Both the position numbers and the translations under genes were made by a program. DNA of 64,000 nucleotides from Streptomyces violens (lineage in GTDB: Bacteria > Actinomycetota > Actinomycetes > Streptomycetales > Streptomycetaceae), in assembly GCF_000717745.1 (NCBI RefSeq), contig NZ_JOBH01000010.1:248001-312000 (forward strand). The letters run 5' to 3'. Shown here one piece after another: positions 54,970 to 63,715 of this stretch; position 1 is the stretch's first letter, and every line of letters begins with the position of its first letter. A model generated the notes under the pieces. It was given only the letters and a program-made list of their open reading frames with translations. It was not told the origin of the DNA and did no database searches.

Positions 54970-55854
54970 TCACGCCGCCTTCTCCTCCTGCCAGCGCCGC
55001 ACATGCGGCAGATCGTCGTCCAGCCAGAAGGCGCTCTCCTCGGGGTCCCGGGAGTCGGTGACGACCAGGATCTCCTCGAACTTCGCGCCGGTGCCCCGGA
55101 ATCCGAGGTGCGGTTCGACCGCCCACAGCCCGGGCTGCGGCGGATGGTCGGAGAAGCGGTACGGGCTCCACAGCGGGGACCAGCCCTCGCGGTGACCGTG
55201 CAGCGCATCGGACGCCAGGCCCTTGAGCGACTGGGTGCCGAACCCGAACAGCGTGGGCGACCAACGACGTTCGCGCACGCGGTCGACCTTGTGGGCGATC
55301 ACGCCGAAGGGGTACGCGCGGTGCCTGTTCGCATATCCCTGGCGGATCATGAGGCGCTCGACGTCCTCGTATATCTCGCGCAGCGGCCGGCGCTCGCGCA
55401 CCTCGCGCAGGATCAGCTCGCGGTGCGCCTCCAGGTCGGCCAGCAGCCGGTCGTGCAGCGGGCTGAGGCCGAGGCAGCCGGAGTACCCGATGTCCGCGGT
55501 GTATCCCTTGTACACCGGAGCCATGTCGAGGATGAACGGCATCCCCGGCTCCAGCACTCGATTCGTCGGGAAGAACTGCAGCGGGACGCGGAAGTTCGCG
55601 AAGGCCGTGCGGTCGCCGAACCAGGCGAAGGGCAGGTGGAACCAGTCCGTGACGCCCCGCTCGCGCAGCCAGCGGCGCTGCATGCGGGCCGCCTCGCGCT
55701 CGGTCACCCCCGGCTTCAGCTGCGCGGCCACCGCCTCGGCGCAGGCGTACGCCAGCCGCTGGACCTCCCTGAATCCCTGGAGATCCGCGCCCGGTCCCGG
55801 GGCTGCGGCTCCGCTCCTGGTCGCTGCTGTGCTCGCGGTCGCTGCTGTGGTCAT
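54970..55854 (-). CDS. M24-family (aminopeptidase P-like) metallopeptidase
   Basis: 294 residues with the pita-bread fold signatures: FILDMAPVYKGYTADIGYSGC (metal-binding DxxP..D region), then HKVDR and a final WAVEPHLGF with E. The family needs two metals and removes N-terminal residues or binds peptides. The usual HGxGH pattern is modified here, so activity may be altered. ATG 55854. It is the first gene of a two-gene unit with the EphD-like gene. Confidence 0.75.
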   Translation of the reverse strand: MTTAATASTAATRSGAAAPGPGADLQGFREVQRLAYACAEAVAAQLKPGVTEREAARMQRRWLRERGVTDWFHLPFAWFGDRTAFANFRVPLQFFPTNRVLEPGMPFILDMAPVYKGYTADIGYSGCLGLSPLHDRLLADLEAHRELILREVRERRPLREIYEDVERLMIRQGYANRHRAYPFGVIAHKVDRVRERRWSPTLFGFGTQSLKGLASDALHGHREGWSPLWSPYRFSDHPPQPGLWAVEPHLGFRGTGAKFEEILVVTDSRDPEESAFWLDDDLPHVRRWQEEKAA

Positions 55855-56121
55855 CGCCAACCGTTCCGTCGCGGTACGTGCGCGTAACTTGACACTGATG
55901 AATGTGACAATGGTCGACGGCTGCGTCAAGGGTCCGTCACGGCCTGTGGAAAACTCCGCAGCGGCCGCGAGAGATCACCACGGTCCGCACCACCGGCCCG
56001 GCTCGCCTCAGCCCCTCAGCCCCTCGCAGGACCCCCTACGGGGCGCTACGCCTGGAGTCGGACGGACATCCAGCCGTCTGGGGTGACGCCCGGTGTGGCG
56101 CGCGACACTAGCGTCGACTGC

Positions 56122-57177
56122 GTGACTGTGATCGCGACCGAAAGCCTCAGCAAGCGGTTCCTGCGGGTGACCGCCCTGGACCGGCTCTCCGTTGACATCG
56201 CCCCCGGCGTGACCGGCCTGGTGGGTGCCAACGGCGCCGGAAAGTCCACCCTGATCAAGATCCTGCTGGGCCTGTCGCCCGCCAGCGAAGGCACCGCCGC
56301 GGTCCTCGGCCTGGATGTGGCCACCGAAGGCGGCGCCATCCGCGAGCGGGTCGGCTACATGCCCGAGCACGACTGCCTGCCACCGGACGTCTCGGCGACC
56401 GAGTTCGTCGTCCACATGGCGCGGATGTCCGGGCTGCCGCCGACCGCCGCCCGGGAGCGGACCGCCGACACCCTGCGCCACGTCGGCCTCTACGAAGAGC
56501 GCTACCGCCCCATCGGGGGCTACTCCACCGGCATGAAGCAGCGCGTCAAGCTGGCCCAGGCGCTCGTCCACGACCCCCAGCTGGTCTTCCTGGACGAGCC
56601 CACCAACGGTCTGGACCCGGCGGGGCGCGACGAGATGCTCGGCCTGATCCGCCGCGTCCACCGCGACTTCGGCATCTCCGTGCTGGTCACCTCGCATCTC
56701 CTCGGTGAGCTGGAGCGCACCTGCGACCACGTCGTCGTCATCGACGGCGGGAAGCTGCTGCGCTCCTCGGCCACGGACGAGTTCACCCAGGCCACCACCT
56801 CGCTGGCCATCGAGGTCACCGACTCCGACGCGTATCCGGACGGGCTGCGCGCGCTGCGCGAGGCGCTGACGGCCGCCGGCGCGGTGACCGGCCCCGCGGC
56901 CGGCCCCGGAGAAGGGCGGCCGGCCGCGACCGGCCGCCTGCTGTACGTCGAGGCCGCCGGCGAGGAGACGTACGACCTGGTCCGGGACACGGTCGCGGAG
57001 CTCGGTCTCGGCCTGGTCCGCATGGAACAGCGCCGGCACCGCATCGCGGAGGTCTTCCGCGACCGCGACCACGAGAGCGGCCACGAGGGCGACCGCGCCG
57101 CCGCCCCCGCCCGTACGGACGCCACCGTGCGCCCCGCAGCCCCCGAAGCAGCCCCCGCAGGAGCCCCCGATGCCTGA
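56122..57177 (+). CDS. ABC transporter ATPase 1
   Basis: 351 residues. Walker A GANGAGKST (about residues 36-44), signature YSTGMKQRVKLAQAL, Walker B LVFLDEPTNGLDP. The 120-residue C-terminus is a low-similarity extension. GTG 56122 has no Shine-Dalgarno but a TAGCGT lies eight bases before it, so it may be leaderless. First of four overlapping or adjacent genes, ATPase-permease-ATPase-permease. Confidence 0.87.
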   Translation: MTVIATESLSKRFLRVTALDRLSVDIAPGVTGLVGANGAGKSTLIKILLGLSPASEGTAAVLGLDVATEGGAIRERVGYMPEHDCLPPDVSATEFVVHMARMSGLPPTAARERTADTLRHVGLYEERYRPIGGYSTGMKQRVKLAQALVHDPQLVFLDEPTNGLDPAGRDEMLGLIRRVHRDFGISVLVTSHLLGELERTCDHVVVIDGGKLLRSSATDEFTQATTSLAIEVTDSDAYPDGLRALREALTAAGAVTGPAAGPGEGRPAATGRLLYVEAAGEETYDLVRDTVAELGLGLVRMEQRRHRIAEVFRDRDHESGHEGDRAAAPARTDATVRPAAPEAAPAGAPDA

Positions 57178-58081
57178 GTCCACCACCGCCCCCACGGGCG
57201 GCCCGGGCCCCGCCGCCTCGATCCACGACATCGGCTACCGCCACTACGACGGCGCCCGGCTGGGACGCGCGTACGCCCGCCGCTCGCTCTTCTCCCAGAG
57301 CCTGCGCGGTGCCTACGGGCTGGGCCGCTCGGCGCGCACGAAGGTGCTGCCGATGATCCTGCTGGCGGTGATGTGCGTACCGGCCGCGATCCTCGTGGCG
57401 GTCACGGTCTTCACCAAGGCGCGCGACCTGCCCCTGGACTACACCCGTTACGCGGTCTACCTGCAGGCGGTCATCGGCCTCTTCCTGGCCGCACAGGCAC
57501 CCCAGTCGGTCTCCCGCGACCTGCGATTCAAGACCGTGCCGCTGTACTTCTCACGGCCGATCGAACGCGCCGACTACGTAGCGGCCAAGTACGCCGCGAT
57601 GAGTGGCGCGCTGTTCCTCCTCACCGCAGTGCCGCTGCTGATCCTGTACGCGGGCGCGCTGCTGGCGAAACTCGACTTCGCCGAGCAGACGAAGGGGTTC
57701 GTCCAAGGCCTGGTGTCGGTGGCCCTGCTCTCGCTGCTCTTCGCCGCGATCGGGCTGGTCATCGCCGCGCTCACGCCCCGCCGCGGCTTCGGTGTCGCCG
57801 CCGTCATCGCCGTACTGACCATCCCGTACGCCGCGGTCAGCGCCATCCAGGGCATCGCCTTCGCCCAGGGCAACACGGACGTCATCGGCTGGCTGGGGCT
57901 GTTCTCCCCGATCACCCTCATCGACGGCGTACAGAGCGCCTTCCTGGGCGCGACCTCGGCGGCCCCCAATGGGATCGGCCCGTCCACGGGCGCCGGATTC
58001 GTGTACCTCCTCGTCGTGCTGGGCATCATCGCCGGCTCGCTCGCCCTGCTGATGCGCCGCTACCGAAAGGCCGGACTGTGA
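57170..58081 (+). CDS. ABC-2 type permease 1
   Basis: 303 residues, six hydrophobic segments from about residue 60 to 298 after a cytoplasmic N-terminus (IHDIGYRHYDGARLGRAYAR). It belongs to the ABC-2 exporters. Its ATG overlaps the preceding ATPase gene by eight bases, indicating coupled translation. Substrate unknown. Confidence 0.82.
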   Translation: MPESTTAPTGGPGPAASIHDIGYRHYDGARLGRAYARRSLFSQSLRGAYGLGRSARTKVLPMILLAVMCVPAAILVAVTVFTKARDLPLDYTRYAVYLQAVIGLFLAAQAPQSVSRDLRFKTVPLYFSRPIERADYVAAKYAAMSGALFLLTAVPLLILYAGALLAKLDFAEQTKGFVQGLVSVALLSLLFAAIGLVIAALTPRRGFGVAAVIAVLTIPYAAVSAIQGIAFAQGNTDVIGWLGLFSPITLIDGVQSAFLGATSAAPNGIGPSTGAGFVYLLVVLGIIAGSLALLMRRYRKAGL

Positions 58082-58989
58082 CCTCGGTCAAGATGGAAAA
58101 TGTCTCCCGCTGGTTCGGAAATGTCGTTGCCGTGAACGACATCACGATGACCATCGCGCCTGGAGTGACCGGTCTGCTCGGCCCCAATGGCGCGGGCAAG
58201 TCCACTCTGCTCAACATGATGGGCGGCTTCCTCGCGCCCTCCAGCGGCACCGTCACGCTCGACGGCCGCACCGTCTGGCGCAACGAGTCGATCTACCGTG
58301 ACATCGGCATCGTGCCGGAGCGCGAGGCGATGTACGACTTCCTCACGGGGCGCGAATTCGTGCGCGCCAACGCCGAACTGCACGGTCTGGGCCGGAAGGA
58401 GGCGGCCCGTGCGCTGGCCACGGTCGACATGGAGTACGCCCAGGACCGCCGCATCTCGACGTACAGCAAGGGCATGCGGCAGCGCGTGAAGATGGCGTCC
58501 GCGCTGGTGCACGAGCCGTCCGTGCTGCTGCTCGACGAGCCGTTCAACGGCATGGACCCGCGCCAGCGCATGCAGCTGATGGAGCTGCTGCGGCGGATGG
58601 GCGACGAGGGCCGCACCGTGCTGTTCTCCTCGCACATCCTCGAAGAGGCCGAGCAACTGGCGTCCCACATCGAGGTGATCGTGGCCGGTCGGCACGCCGC
58701 CTCCGGTGACTTCCGCCGAATCCGCCGGCTGATGACGGACCGGCCGCACCGTTACCTCGTACGGTCCGACGACGACCGGGCGCTGGCCGCCGCGCTGATC
58801 GCCGACCCCTCGACGTCCGGCATCGAGGTCGACCTCGAAGAGGGCGCACTGCGCATCCAGGCCGTCGACTTCGGCCGCTTCACCACCCTGTTGCCGCGCG
58901 TCGCCCGCGACCACGGCATCCGGCTCCTCGCCGTCTCGCCCTCGGACGAGTCGCTGGAATCGGTCTTCTCCTATCTCGTAGCGGCCTGA
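58078..58989 (+). CDS. ABC transporter ATPase 2
   Basis: 303 residues. Walker A GPNGAGKST, signature YSKGMRQRVKMASAL, Walker B LLLDEPFNGMDPRQR. GTG 58078 overlaps the stop of permease 1 (GTGA). Two ATPases with different sequence but the same architecture suggest a heteromeric exporter or two exporters made as one operon. Confidence 0.88.
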   Translation: MTSVKMENVSRWFGNVVAVNDITMTIAPGVTGLLGPNGAGKSTLLNMMGGFLAPSSGTVTLDGRTVWRNESIYRDIGIVPEREAMYDFLTGREFVRANAELHGLGRKEAARALATVDMEYAQDRRISTYSKGMRQRVKMASALVHEPSVLLLDEPFNGMDPRQRMQLMELLRRMGDEGRTVLFSSHILEEAEQLASHIEVIVAGRHAASGDFRRIRRLMTDRPHRYLVRSDDDRALAAALIADPSTSGIEVDLEEGALRIQAVDFGRFTTLLPRVARDHGIRLLAVSPSDESLESVFSYLVAA

Positions 58990-59036
58990 AGCCGTACCGA
59001 AGCGGTCGCATACGACCTGAAAGGAGCCCTGACGCG

Positions 59037-59765
59037 ATGTCATCGCTCGTCCATCCCACCGTCGCCCGGCTGACCTACCGGGCGCTGCTCGGCCGCCGCC
59101 GCGCCGCCATCCTCTTCGCGCTGCCCGTCCTGCTCATCGTCATCGCCATCGCCGTACGGGCGCTGACCGGCGCCGACGACACCACGGCCAACACCGTCCT
59201 GGGCGGCTTCGCGCTGGCCACGATGGTGCCGCTGATCGGTGTGATCGCCGGTACGGGCGCGATCGGCCCGGAGATCGACGACGGCTCGGTGGTGTACCTC
59301 CTGTCCAAGCCCGTGCGGCGGTCGACGGTCATCGTCACCAAGCTGCTCGTCGCGATCGGCGTGAGCGTCGTCTTCTCCGCCGTGCCCGTACTGATCGCGG
59401 GCTTCGTACTGAACGGCAACAGCCAGCAGCTCGCGGTCGCCTACGCGCTGGCCGCGGCGGTGGCCTCCGTGGCCTACAGCGCCCTCTTCCTGTTCCTCGG
59501 CACGGTCACGCGGCACGCCGTCGTCATCGGGCTGGTCTACGCGCTGGTCTGGGAGGCGGTCTTCGGCAACCTCGTCCCCGGGGCACGCACCCTTAGCGTC
59601 CAGCAGTGGGCACTCGCGCTGGCCCAGAAGGCGGGCGCCGAGGGCGCGGTCACCTCGGACGTGGGCCTCGTGCCCGCCGTCGTACTGCTCGTCGTGGTCA
59701 CCGGCGCGGCGACCTGGTACGCGGCCCGCCGGCTCAAGTCGCTGACGCTGGCGGGGGAGGAGTAG
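59037..59765 (+). CDS. ABC-2 type permease 2
   Basis: 242 residues, six membrane segments, with GPEIDDGSVVYLLSKPVRRSTVI between helices 2 and 3, typical of ABC-2 permeases. AAAGGAG lies ten bases before the start. Last gene of the four-gene ABC cluster. Confidence 0.82.
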   Translation: MSSLVHPTVARLTYRALLGRRRAAILFALPVLLIVIAIAVRALTGADDTTANTVLGGFALATMVPLIGVIAGTGAIGPEIDDGSVVYLLSKPVRRSTVIVTKLLVAIGVSVVFSAVPVLIAGFVLNGNSQQLAVAYALAAAVASVAYSALFLFLGTVTRHAVVIGLVYALVWEAVFGNLVPGARTLSVQQWALALAQKAGAEGAVTSDVGLVPAVVLLVVVTGAATWYAARRLKSLTLAGEE

Positions 59766-59791
59766 GCCCGCTGCACCCGAGGGGGTGATGC

Positions 59792-60658
59792 CTACCGGCT
59801 CTCCTTCTGGGCCGCGTTGAACTCCCGGACATTCTTACGGTGTTCCTCGTAGTCGGCGGTGAAGCGGGTGTCGCCGGGCCGGACCGTGACGAAGTACAGC
59901 CAGTCGCCCTTCGGGGGCGAGACCGCGGCCCGCGTCGCGTCCTGGCCCGGATTGCCGATCGGCGTCGGCGGCAGCCCCTCGTGCCGGTAGGTGTTGTACG
60001 GGCTGTCCGTACGGGTGTCCGCGTGGCTGGTGCGCAGAGTGGACCGGCCCAGCCCGTAGTTGAGGGTCGAGTCCATCTGGAGCGGCATGCCCTTGGCGAG
60101 CCGGTTGCGGATGACCCGGGCGACCTTGCCCATGTCCTGCGGGGTGTCCGCCTCGGCCTGCACGACGGAGGCCACCACGACCGTCTCGTACGCGCTCAGG
60201 CCCCCGGGCCGTGCCGTCGGCGGCAGGCCGTCCGCCGCGTACCTCTGGCGCGCGGTGTTCACCATGAAGGACAGCAGGCTCTTCGGGGTGGTGTCCTCGT
60301 CGACCGGATACGTGGCCGGGTAGAGGTACCCCTCGGGGTTGCCCTTCGCCTCGGCCGGGAGGCGCAGCCGCTTCGCCGGGTTCCGGGGCGTGGCGGCCTT
60401 CTTGGCGGCCTTCTCGGTGGTCCCCGCGGCGACGTGGAGGGCCTTGTCGACGGCCGCGTACGCCTGGGAGGCCCGCTGGCCCTCCGGGAGGGTGAGCTTC
60501 TCGGCCCGCGCCGGCCGCTCGTCCCCGGGGAGGAGCACCAGGAGGAGGACGAGGCCGACCACGAGAACCGCGCCGCCGATCAGGAGAAGCCGCGCCCTCC
60601 GGGTGAGGCGTGCGCGGCGGCGGCCACCGGAGTGCTGCGTATCGTGCACATCGCTCAT
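59792..60658 (-). CDS. MltG-like endolytic transglycosylase
   Basis: 288 residues. One N-terminal membrane segment (about 23-44), then the YceG/MltG domain with PEGYLYPATY (109-118) and catalytic E169 in SVVQAEA. MltG cuts nascent glycan strands to set their length. Typical MltG is 340 or more residues, and the LysM-like N-terminal subdomain appears shortened here. It may be a second paralogue beside the housekeeping MltG, which is usually near aroE. Divergent from cbiZ. Confidence 0.83.
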   Translation of the reverse strand: MSDVHDTQHSGGRRRARLTRRARLLLIGGAVLVVGLVLLLVLLPGDERPARAEKLTLPEGQRASQAYAAVDKALHVAAGTTEKAAKKAATPRNPAKRLRLPAEAKGNPEGYLYPATYPVDEDTTPKSLLSFMVNTARQRYAADGLPPTARPGGLSAYETVVVASVVQAEADTPQDMGKVARVIRNRLAKGMPLQMDSTLNYGLGRSTLRTSHADTRTDSPYNTYRHEGLPPTPIGNPGQDATRAAVSPPKGDWLYFVTVRPGDTRFTADYEEHRKNVREFNAAQKESR

Positions 60659-60693
60659 GAGGGCACGGTAGGCCAGACCGTAGGGTGGCGTGG

Positions 60694-61614
60694 GTGACCA
60701 CGCTCATACCGCCGCTCCCGGTGCGCACCGTGCGGCACCGCGACACCACGGACGGCCGGGCCCTCCCCGCCCTCTTGTGGCGACCGGGACCGGGCCACCG
60801 GATGATCTCCAGCGCGGTGCTCGGCGGCGGCATCGGAGCCCGCTCCTGGGTCCTCAACGCCCAGGTCGCGCACGGCTATACGCGCCACGACCCCCAGGCG
60901 CACCTCGCGGAGATCGCCGCCGCTGCAGGGGCGACGGGGCCGGGCGTCGGCATGATGACGGCCGCGGACATCCTGCGCACCCGCTCGTCGGCGTACGACG
61001 GGGGCGCACAGGCGCTCGTCACGGCGGGAACAGGCGTGCACGGCTGGGCCGCGGACGGGGCACCGGGCGCTGCGGACGTAACACCGGGCGCTGCGGGTGT
61101 GGCACCGGGCGGAGAGGACGCGGCACCGGGTGCAGCACAAGGCGCCTACCGCCCCGGCACGATCAACATTCTCGTCACGCTGCCCGTCGCCCTCTCCGAC
61201 GCCGCGTTGGTCAACTCCGTGATGACGGCAACCGAAGCGAAGGTCCAAGCCCTGCTCGATTACGGCCTGGACGCCTCGGGCACCCCCACGGACGCGGTGT
61301 GCGTCGCCGCGCGCGTACCGCAACCGGGCCGGCCCGCCGAGGACTTCGCGGGGCCGCGCTCCCTCTGGGGTGCCCGACTGGCGCGCGCGGTGTACGGGGC
61401 GACGCTGCGCGCGGTGCAACGGGAGCGCGGGAGCACGCCACAGGACGGCCGTAACGGCGATCAGGCGCCGATGCGGCGGTCCCGCCCGGCACCCAGCCCC
61501 AGCAGTACCAGCGCCGCGCAGACCACGAGCAGCAGCGTGATCGGCAGCGTCCAGCCGCCCGTCGCCTGGTGCACCGCGCCCAGCGCCAACGGACCGACGG
61601 CGGCGAGCAGATAG
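60694..61614 (+). CDS. cbiZ: Adenosylcobinamide amidohydrolase CbiZ
   Basis: About 306 residues. CbiZ salvages corrinoids by removing aminopropanol from adenosylcobinamide. Family pattern: ISSAVLGGGIGARSWVLNAQV, GVGMMTAADI, GTINILVTLP, EAKVQALLDYG and GPRSLWGARLARAVYGA. Two oddities: an Ala/Pro/Gly insert near 120-150 from a 21-bp tandem repeat, and about 50 C-terminal residues past the normal end that read antisense to the MFS gene, overlapping it by 154 bp. GTG 60694 follows TAGGGT (60681-60686), the spacing of a leaderless start. Confidence 0.82.
   Translation: MTTLIPPLPVRTVRHRDTTDGRALPALLWRPGPGHRMISSAVLGGGIGARSWVLNAQVAHGYTRHDPQAHLAEIAAAAGATGPGVGMMTAADILRTRSSAYDGGAQALVTAGTGVHGWAADGAPGAADVTPGAAGVAPGGEDAAPGAAQGAYRPGTINILVTLPVALSDAALVNSVMTATEAKVQALLDYGLDASGTPTDAVCVAARVPQPGRPAEDFAGPRSLWGARLARAVYGATLRAVQRERGSTPQDGRNGDQAPMRRSRPAPSPSSTSAAQTTSSSVIGSVQPPVAWCTAPSANGPTAASR
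61060..61143. repeat. Four 21-bp tandem repeats inside cbiZ
   Basis: Units of 21 bp starting at 61060, 61081, 61102 and 61123, each beginning with a CACCGGG-like core. The period keeps the frame and encodes seven-residue APGAADV-type units. Confidence 0.8.
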
Positions 61615-62771
61615 CCCCACGTCTGTGCCATGCCGGACAGCCGTGCGGCGGTGTGCGGATCGCCGGCCCGCAGCACCATCATCGTCAGCGCCAGGCCCAG
61701 CGCACCTCCCTGCCCGATGCCGAGCAGCGCGGCCCACACCCAGGCCCCGGCCACCGGGGCGACGAGCAGGCCCGCGCAGGCGAGCGCCATCAGCAGCGCG
61801 ACACACGCCGCCAGCAGCCGCTGCCGCCGCATCCGCCCGGCCAGTACCGGCACCACGAACGAACCGGCCATCTGCAGCAGCGTGCTGAACGCGAAGACCA
61901 GTCCGGCCTGCGCCTTGTCCATGCCGTGGTCGGTGAAGACCGTGGGCAGCCAGGCGATGGCCACGTAGGCGATCAGCGACTGCGAGCCCATGAAGAGCGT
62001 GACCTGCCAGGCCAGCGGTGAGCGGCCGAGCTTCGGGCCGGTCTCGACGCTGTGCTTCGGGGTCGCGGCGGCCTCCCCGTGGCGCGCGCCGCGCCGTGCG
62101 AGGACCACCTGCGGAATCCACACGAGCGCGGCCACCGCGGCGAGCAGCCCCCAGGAGACCAGCGAGCCCTGCCAGCTGCCGAGCGCGTTCTCCAGGGGCA
62201 CGGAGGTGGCCGCCGAAACGGTTGCGCCGAGGATCATGGCCGTCGAGTACAGCGCGGTCATGGGCGCGGCCCGATCGGGGAAGTCCCGCTTGATCAGGCC
62301 GGGCATCAGCACGTTGAGCAGGGCTATGGACGCGCCGACCAGCGCACAGCCGGCGAACAGCGCCACCAGAGGTGGCGCGACGCGTACCACGATGCCGGCG
62401 CAGAGCAGCACCAGCGCGCTGAACAGGACGGTCTCGGTACCCCAGCGACCGGCCAGCTTCGGTGCCACGTAGGAGCCGAGCCCCATGAAGACCAGCGGGA
62501 TTACGGTCACCAGGCTGCCGGCGGTCGCGTTCAGCCCGAAGTGCTCGCCGATCTCGCCGAGCAGCGGCGAAACACCCGCGAGCGCGGCCCGCATGTTGAG
62601 CGACGCGAGGACGATACCGAGGAGGAGCAGTGCCGGATGCGTCCGCAGCCGTCGGCGGGCGGCGGCGAGCTGCGGTGCCGGGGTCAGGTCCTCCTCGGCG
62701 TCGATCAGCGGTGCGCCGTCGTGCGACGACGCACCGGCGGTCGGCGGGGCTTCGGGGCTGGTCCCGGGCAT
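61461..62771 (-). CDS. CynX/NimT-type MFS transporter
   Basis: 436 residues, twelve membrane segments after a 45-residue acidic cytoplasmic start. ASLNMRAALAGVSPLLGEI and SLVTVIPLVFMGLGSYVAPKLAGR are the cyanate-permease (CynX/NimT) pattern. Substrates in the family include cyanate and 2-nitroimidazole; here unknown. The GntR/FCD regulator lies upstream in the same direction and may control it. Confidence 0.85.
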   Translation of the reverse strand: MPGTSPEAPPTAGASSHDGAPLIDAEEDLTPAPQLAAARRRLRTHPALLLLGIVLASLNMRAALAGVSPLLGEIGEHFGLNATAGSLVTVIPLVFMGLGSYVAPKLAGRWGTETVLFSALVLLCAGIVVRVAPPLVALFAGCALVGASIALLNVLMPGLIKRDFPDRAAPMTALYSTAMILGATVSAATSVPLENALGSWQGSLVSWGLLAAVAALVWIPQVVLARRGARHGEAAATPKHSVETGPKLGRSPLAWQVTLFMGSQSLIAYVAIAWLPTVFTDHGMDKAQAGLVFAFSTLLQMAGSFVVPVLAGRMRRQRLLAACVALLMALACAGLLVAPVAGAWVWAALLGIGQGGALGLALTMMVLRAGDPHTAARLSGMAQTWGYLLAAVGPLALGAVHQATGGWTLPITLLLVVCAALVLLGLGAGRDRRIGA

Positions 62772-62848
62772 GGTGGGGTGACTCTCCTGTCGGTAGGTGC
62801 GTGCGGTGCGAGTGGGGCGGCGGGGCCTGCGTACGGGCAGTGGGGCGG

Positions 62849-62906
62849 GTACGTCGGGCCGGACGGCTCACCGTCCGGTACGTCGGGCAGTACGGCTCAC
62901 CGTCCG
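62849..62906. repeat. 29-bp tandem duplication spanning the gntR stop codon
   Basis: Copies 62849-62877 and 62878-62906, identical but for a few bases. The left copy contains an 8-bp hairpin (arms 62859-62866 and 62871-62878) that may terminate gntR; the right copy includes the stop codon TGA 62899-62897. Confidence 0.7.
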
Positions 62907-63607
62907 GCGAGCAGCGCCTCCACCGCACGTTTCGGCCGGTCCAGCAGCGTGCGGGCGGCCGCCTCCGCGGCGTCCGGGTCGCCCGAGGCGATCGCCTCCA
63001 GGACGGCGTGGTGATCGCCGTGCAGGATCTGCGGCATCTCGCGGTCGCCGAGCCCCGATACCAGCGCCTCGCGCACGGAGCTGCTGAACCATTCGTACGT
63101 GGCGCTCAGCGCGGCGTTGTGCGCGGCGGCGACGACGGCCCGGTGGAAGGCGACGTCGTGGTCGGCGTACAGCTCCAGGCTGTCGGCCAGGGGCTGCCCC
63201 TCGGCGTCCTCCAGCGCGCCCTGTGCGTCCAGCGCGGCCCGCATCCGGTCCAGGTCCTCCGGCTCGTGCCGCAAGGCCGCGAGACGGGCGGCCTCGGCCT
63301 CCAGCGCGATCCGTACTTCGAGGACGTCCCGTACGCCCGACCGCTGCACCCCGCGCATGACGGCGGCCGGGTCGGCGGCCGAGACGACGAACGTGCCCTC
63401 GCCCTGCCGCGACCGCAGCATCCCGGCGTGCACGAGTACGCGCACGGCCTCACGCACGGTGTTCCGCCCCACCTGGAGCTGCTCGGCGAGCGCGTGCTCC
63501 GTGGGAATGCGGTCGCCGACCTTCCACTCCCCGGCGCTGAGCTGCGCCCGGAGCGCGTCGACGACGGTGTCCACCAGTGACTGCCGACCCGCGGCCTGCA
63601 ACGCCAT
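62897..63607 (-). CDS. GntR/FadR (FCD-domain) regulator
   Basis: 236 residues. The winged helix is IPTEHALAEQLQVGRNTVREAVRVL (about 33-58) with the wing LRSRQGEGTFV. The FCD effector domain follows, with D..H and H...H positions near 155, 201 and 223 that bind a metal. It precedes the CynX-type gene. GAGGAGC lies before ATG 63607. A TACAACT...AGTTGT inverted repeat and two DnaA boxes lie upstream. Confidence 0.9.
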   Translation of the reverse strand: MALQAAGRQSLVDTVVDALRAQLSAGEWKVGDRIPTEHALAEQLQVGRNTVREAVRVLVHAGMLRSRQGEGTFVVSAADPAAVMRGVQRSGVRDVLEVRIALEAEAARLAALRHEPEDLDRMRAALDAQGALEDAEGQPLADSLELYADHDVAFHRAVVAAAHNAALSATYEWFSSSVREALVSGLGDREMPQILHGDHHAVLEAIASGDPDAAEAAARTLLDRPKRAVEALLAGR

Positions 63608-63665
63608 CCCCGCTCCTCAGTTCTCAGCCGGTTACCCGGTCATCCTACAACTGGCGCTGCGCGGC

Positions 63666-63693
63666 AGTTGTCCACAGAGCCCTGTGGACAACT
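63666..63693. promoter_or_regulatory. Two DnaA boxes forming a perfect 12-bp hairpin
   Basis: AGTTGTCCACAG (63666-63677), loop AGCC, CTGTGGACAACT (63682-63693). Each arm holds a consensus DnaA box TTGTCCACA in opposite orientation. It lies in the 108-bp gap between the Cof gene's end and gntR's start, so it may also end the Cof transcript. A half-overlapping ACAACTG...CAGTTGT pair (63647-63653, 63665-63671) competes with it. Confidence 0.8.
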
Positions 63694-63715
63694 CGATGTC
63701 AGGTCGCGGGAAACC

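Noticed and set aside
55860..55960. Operator TTGACAC...GTGACAA and a DnaA box TGTGGAAAA
   Set aside because: The repeat pairs at only six of seven bases and the DnaA-like 9-mer is alone and imperfect, so I did not list them as features.
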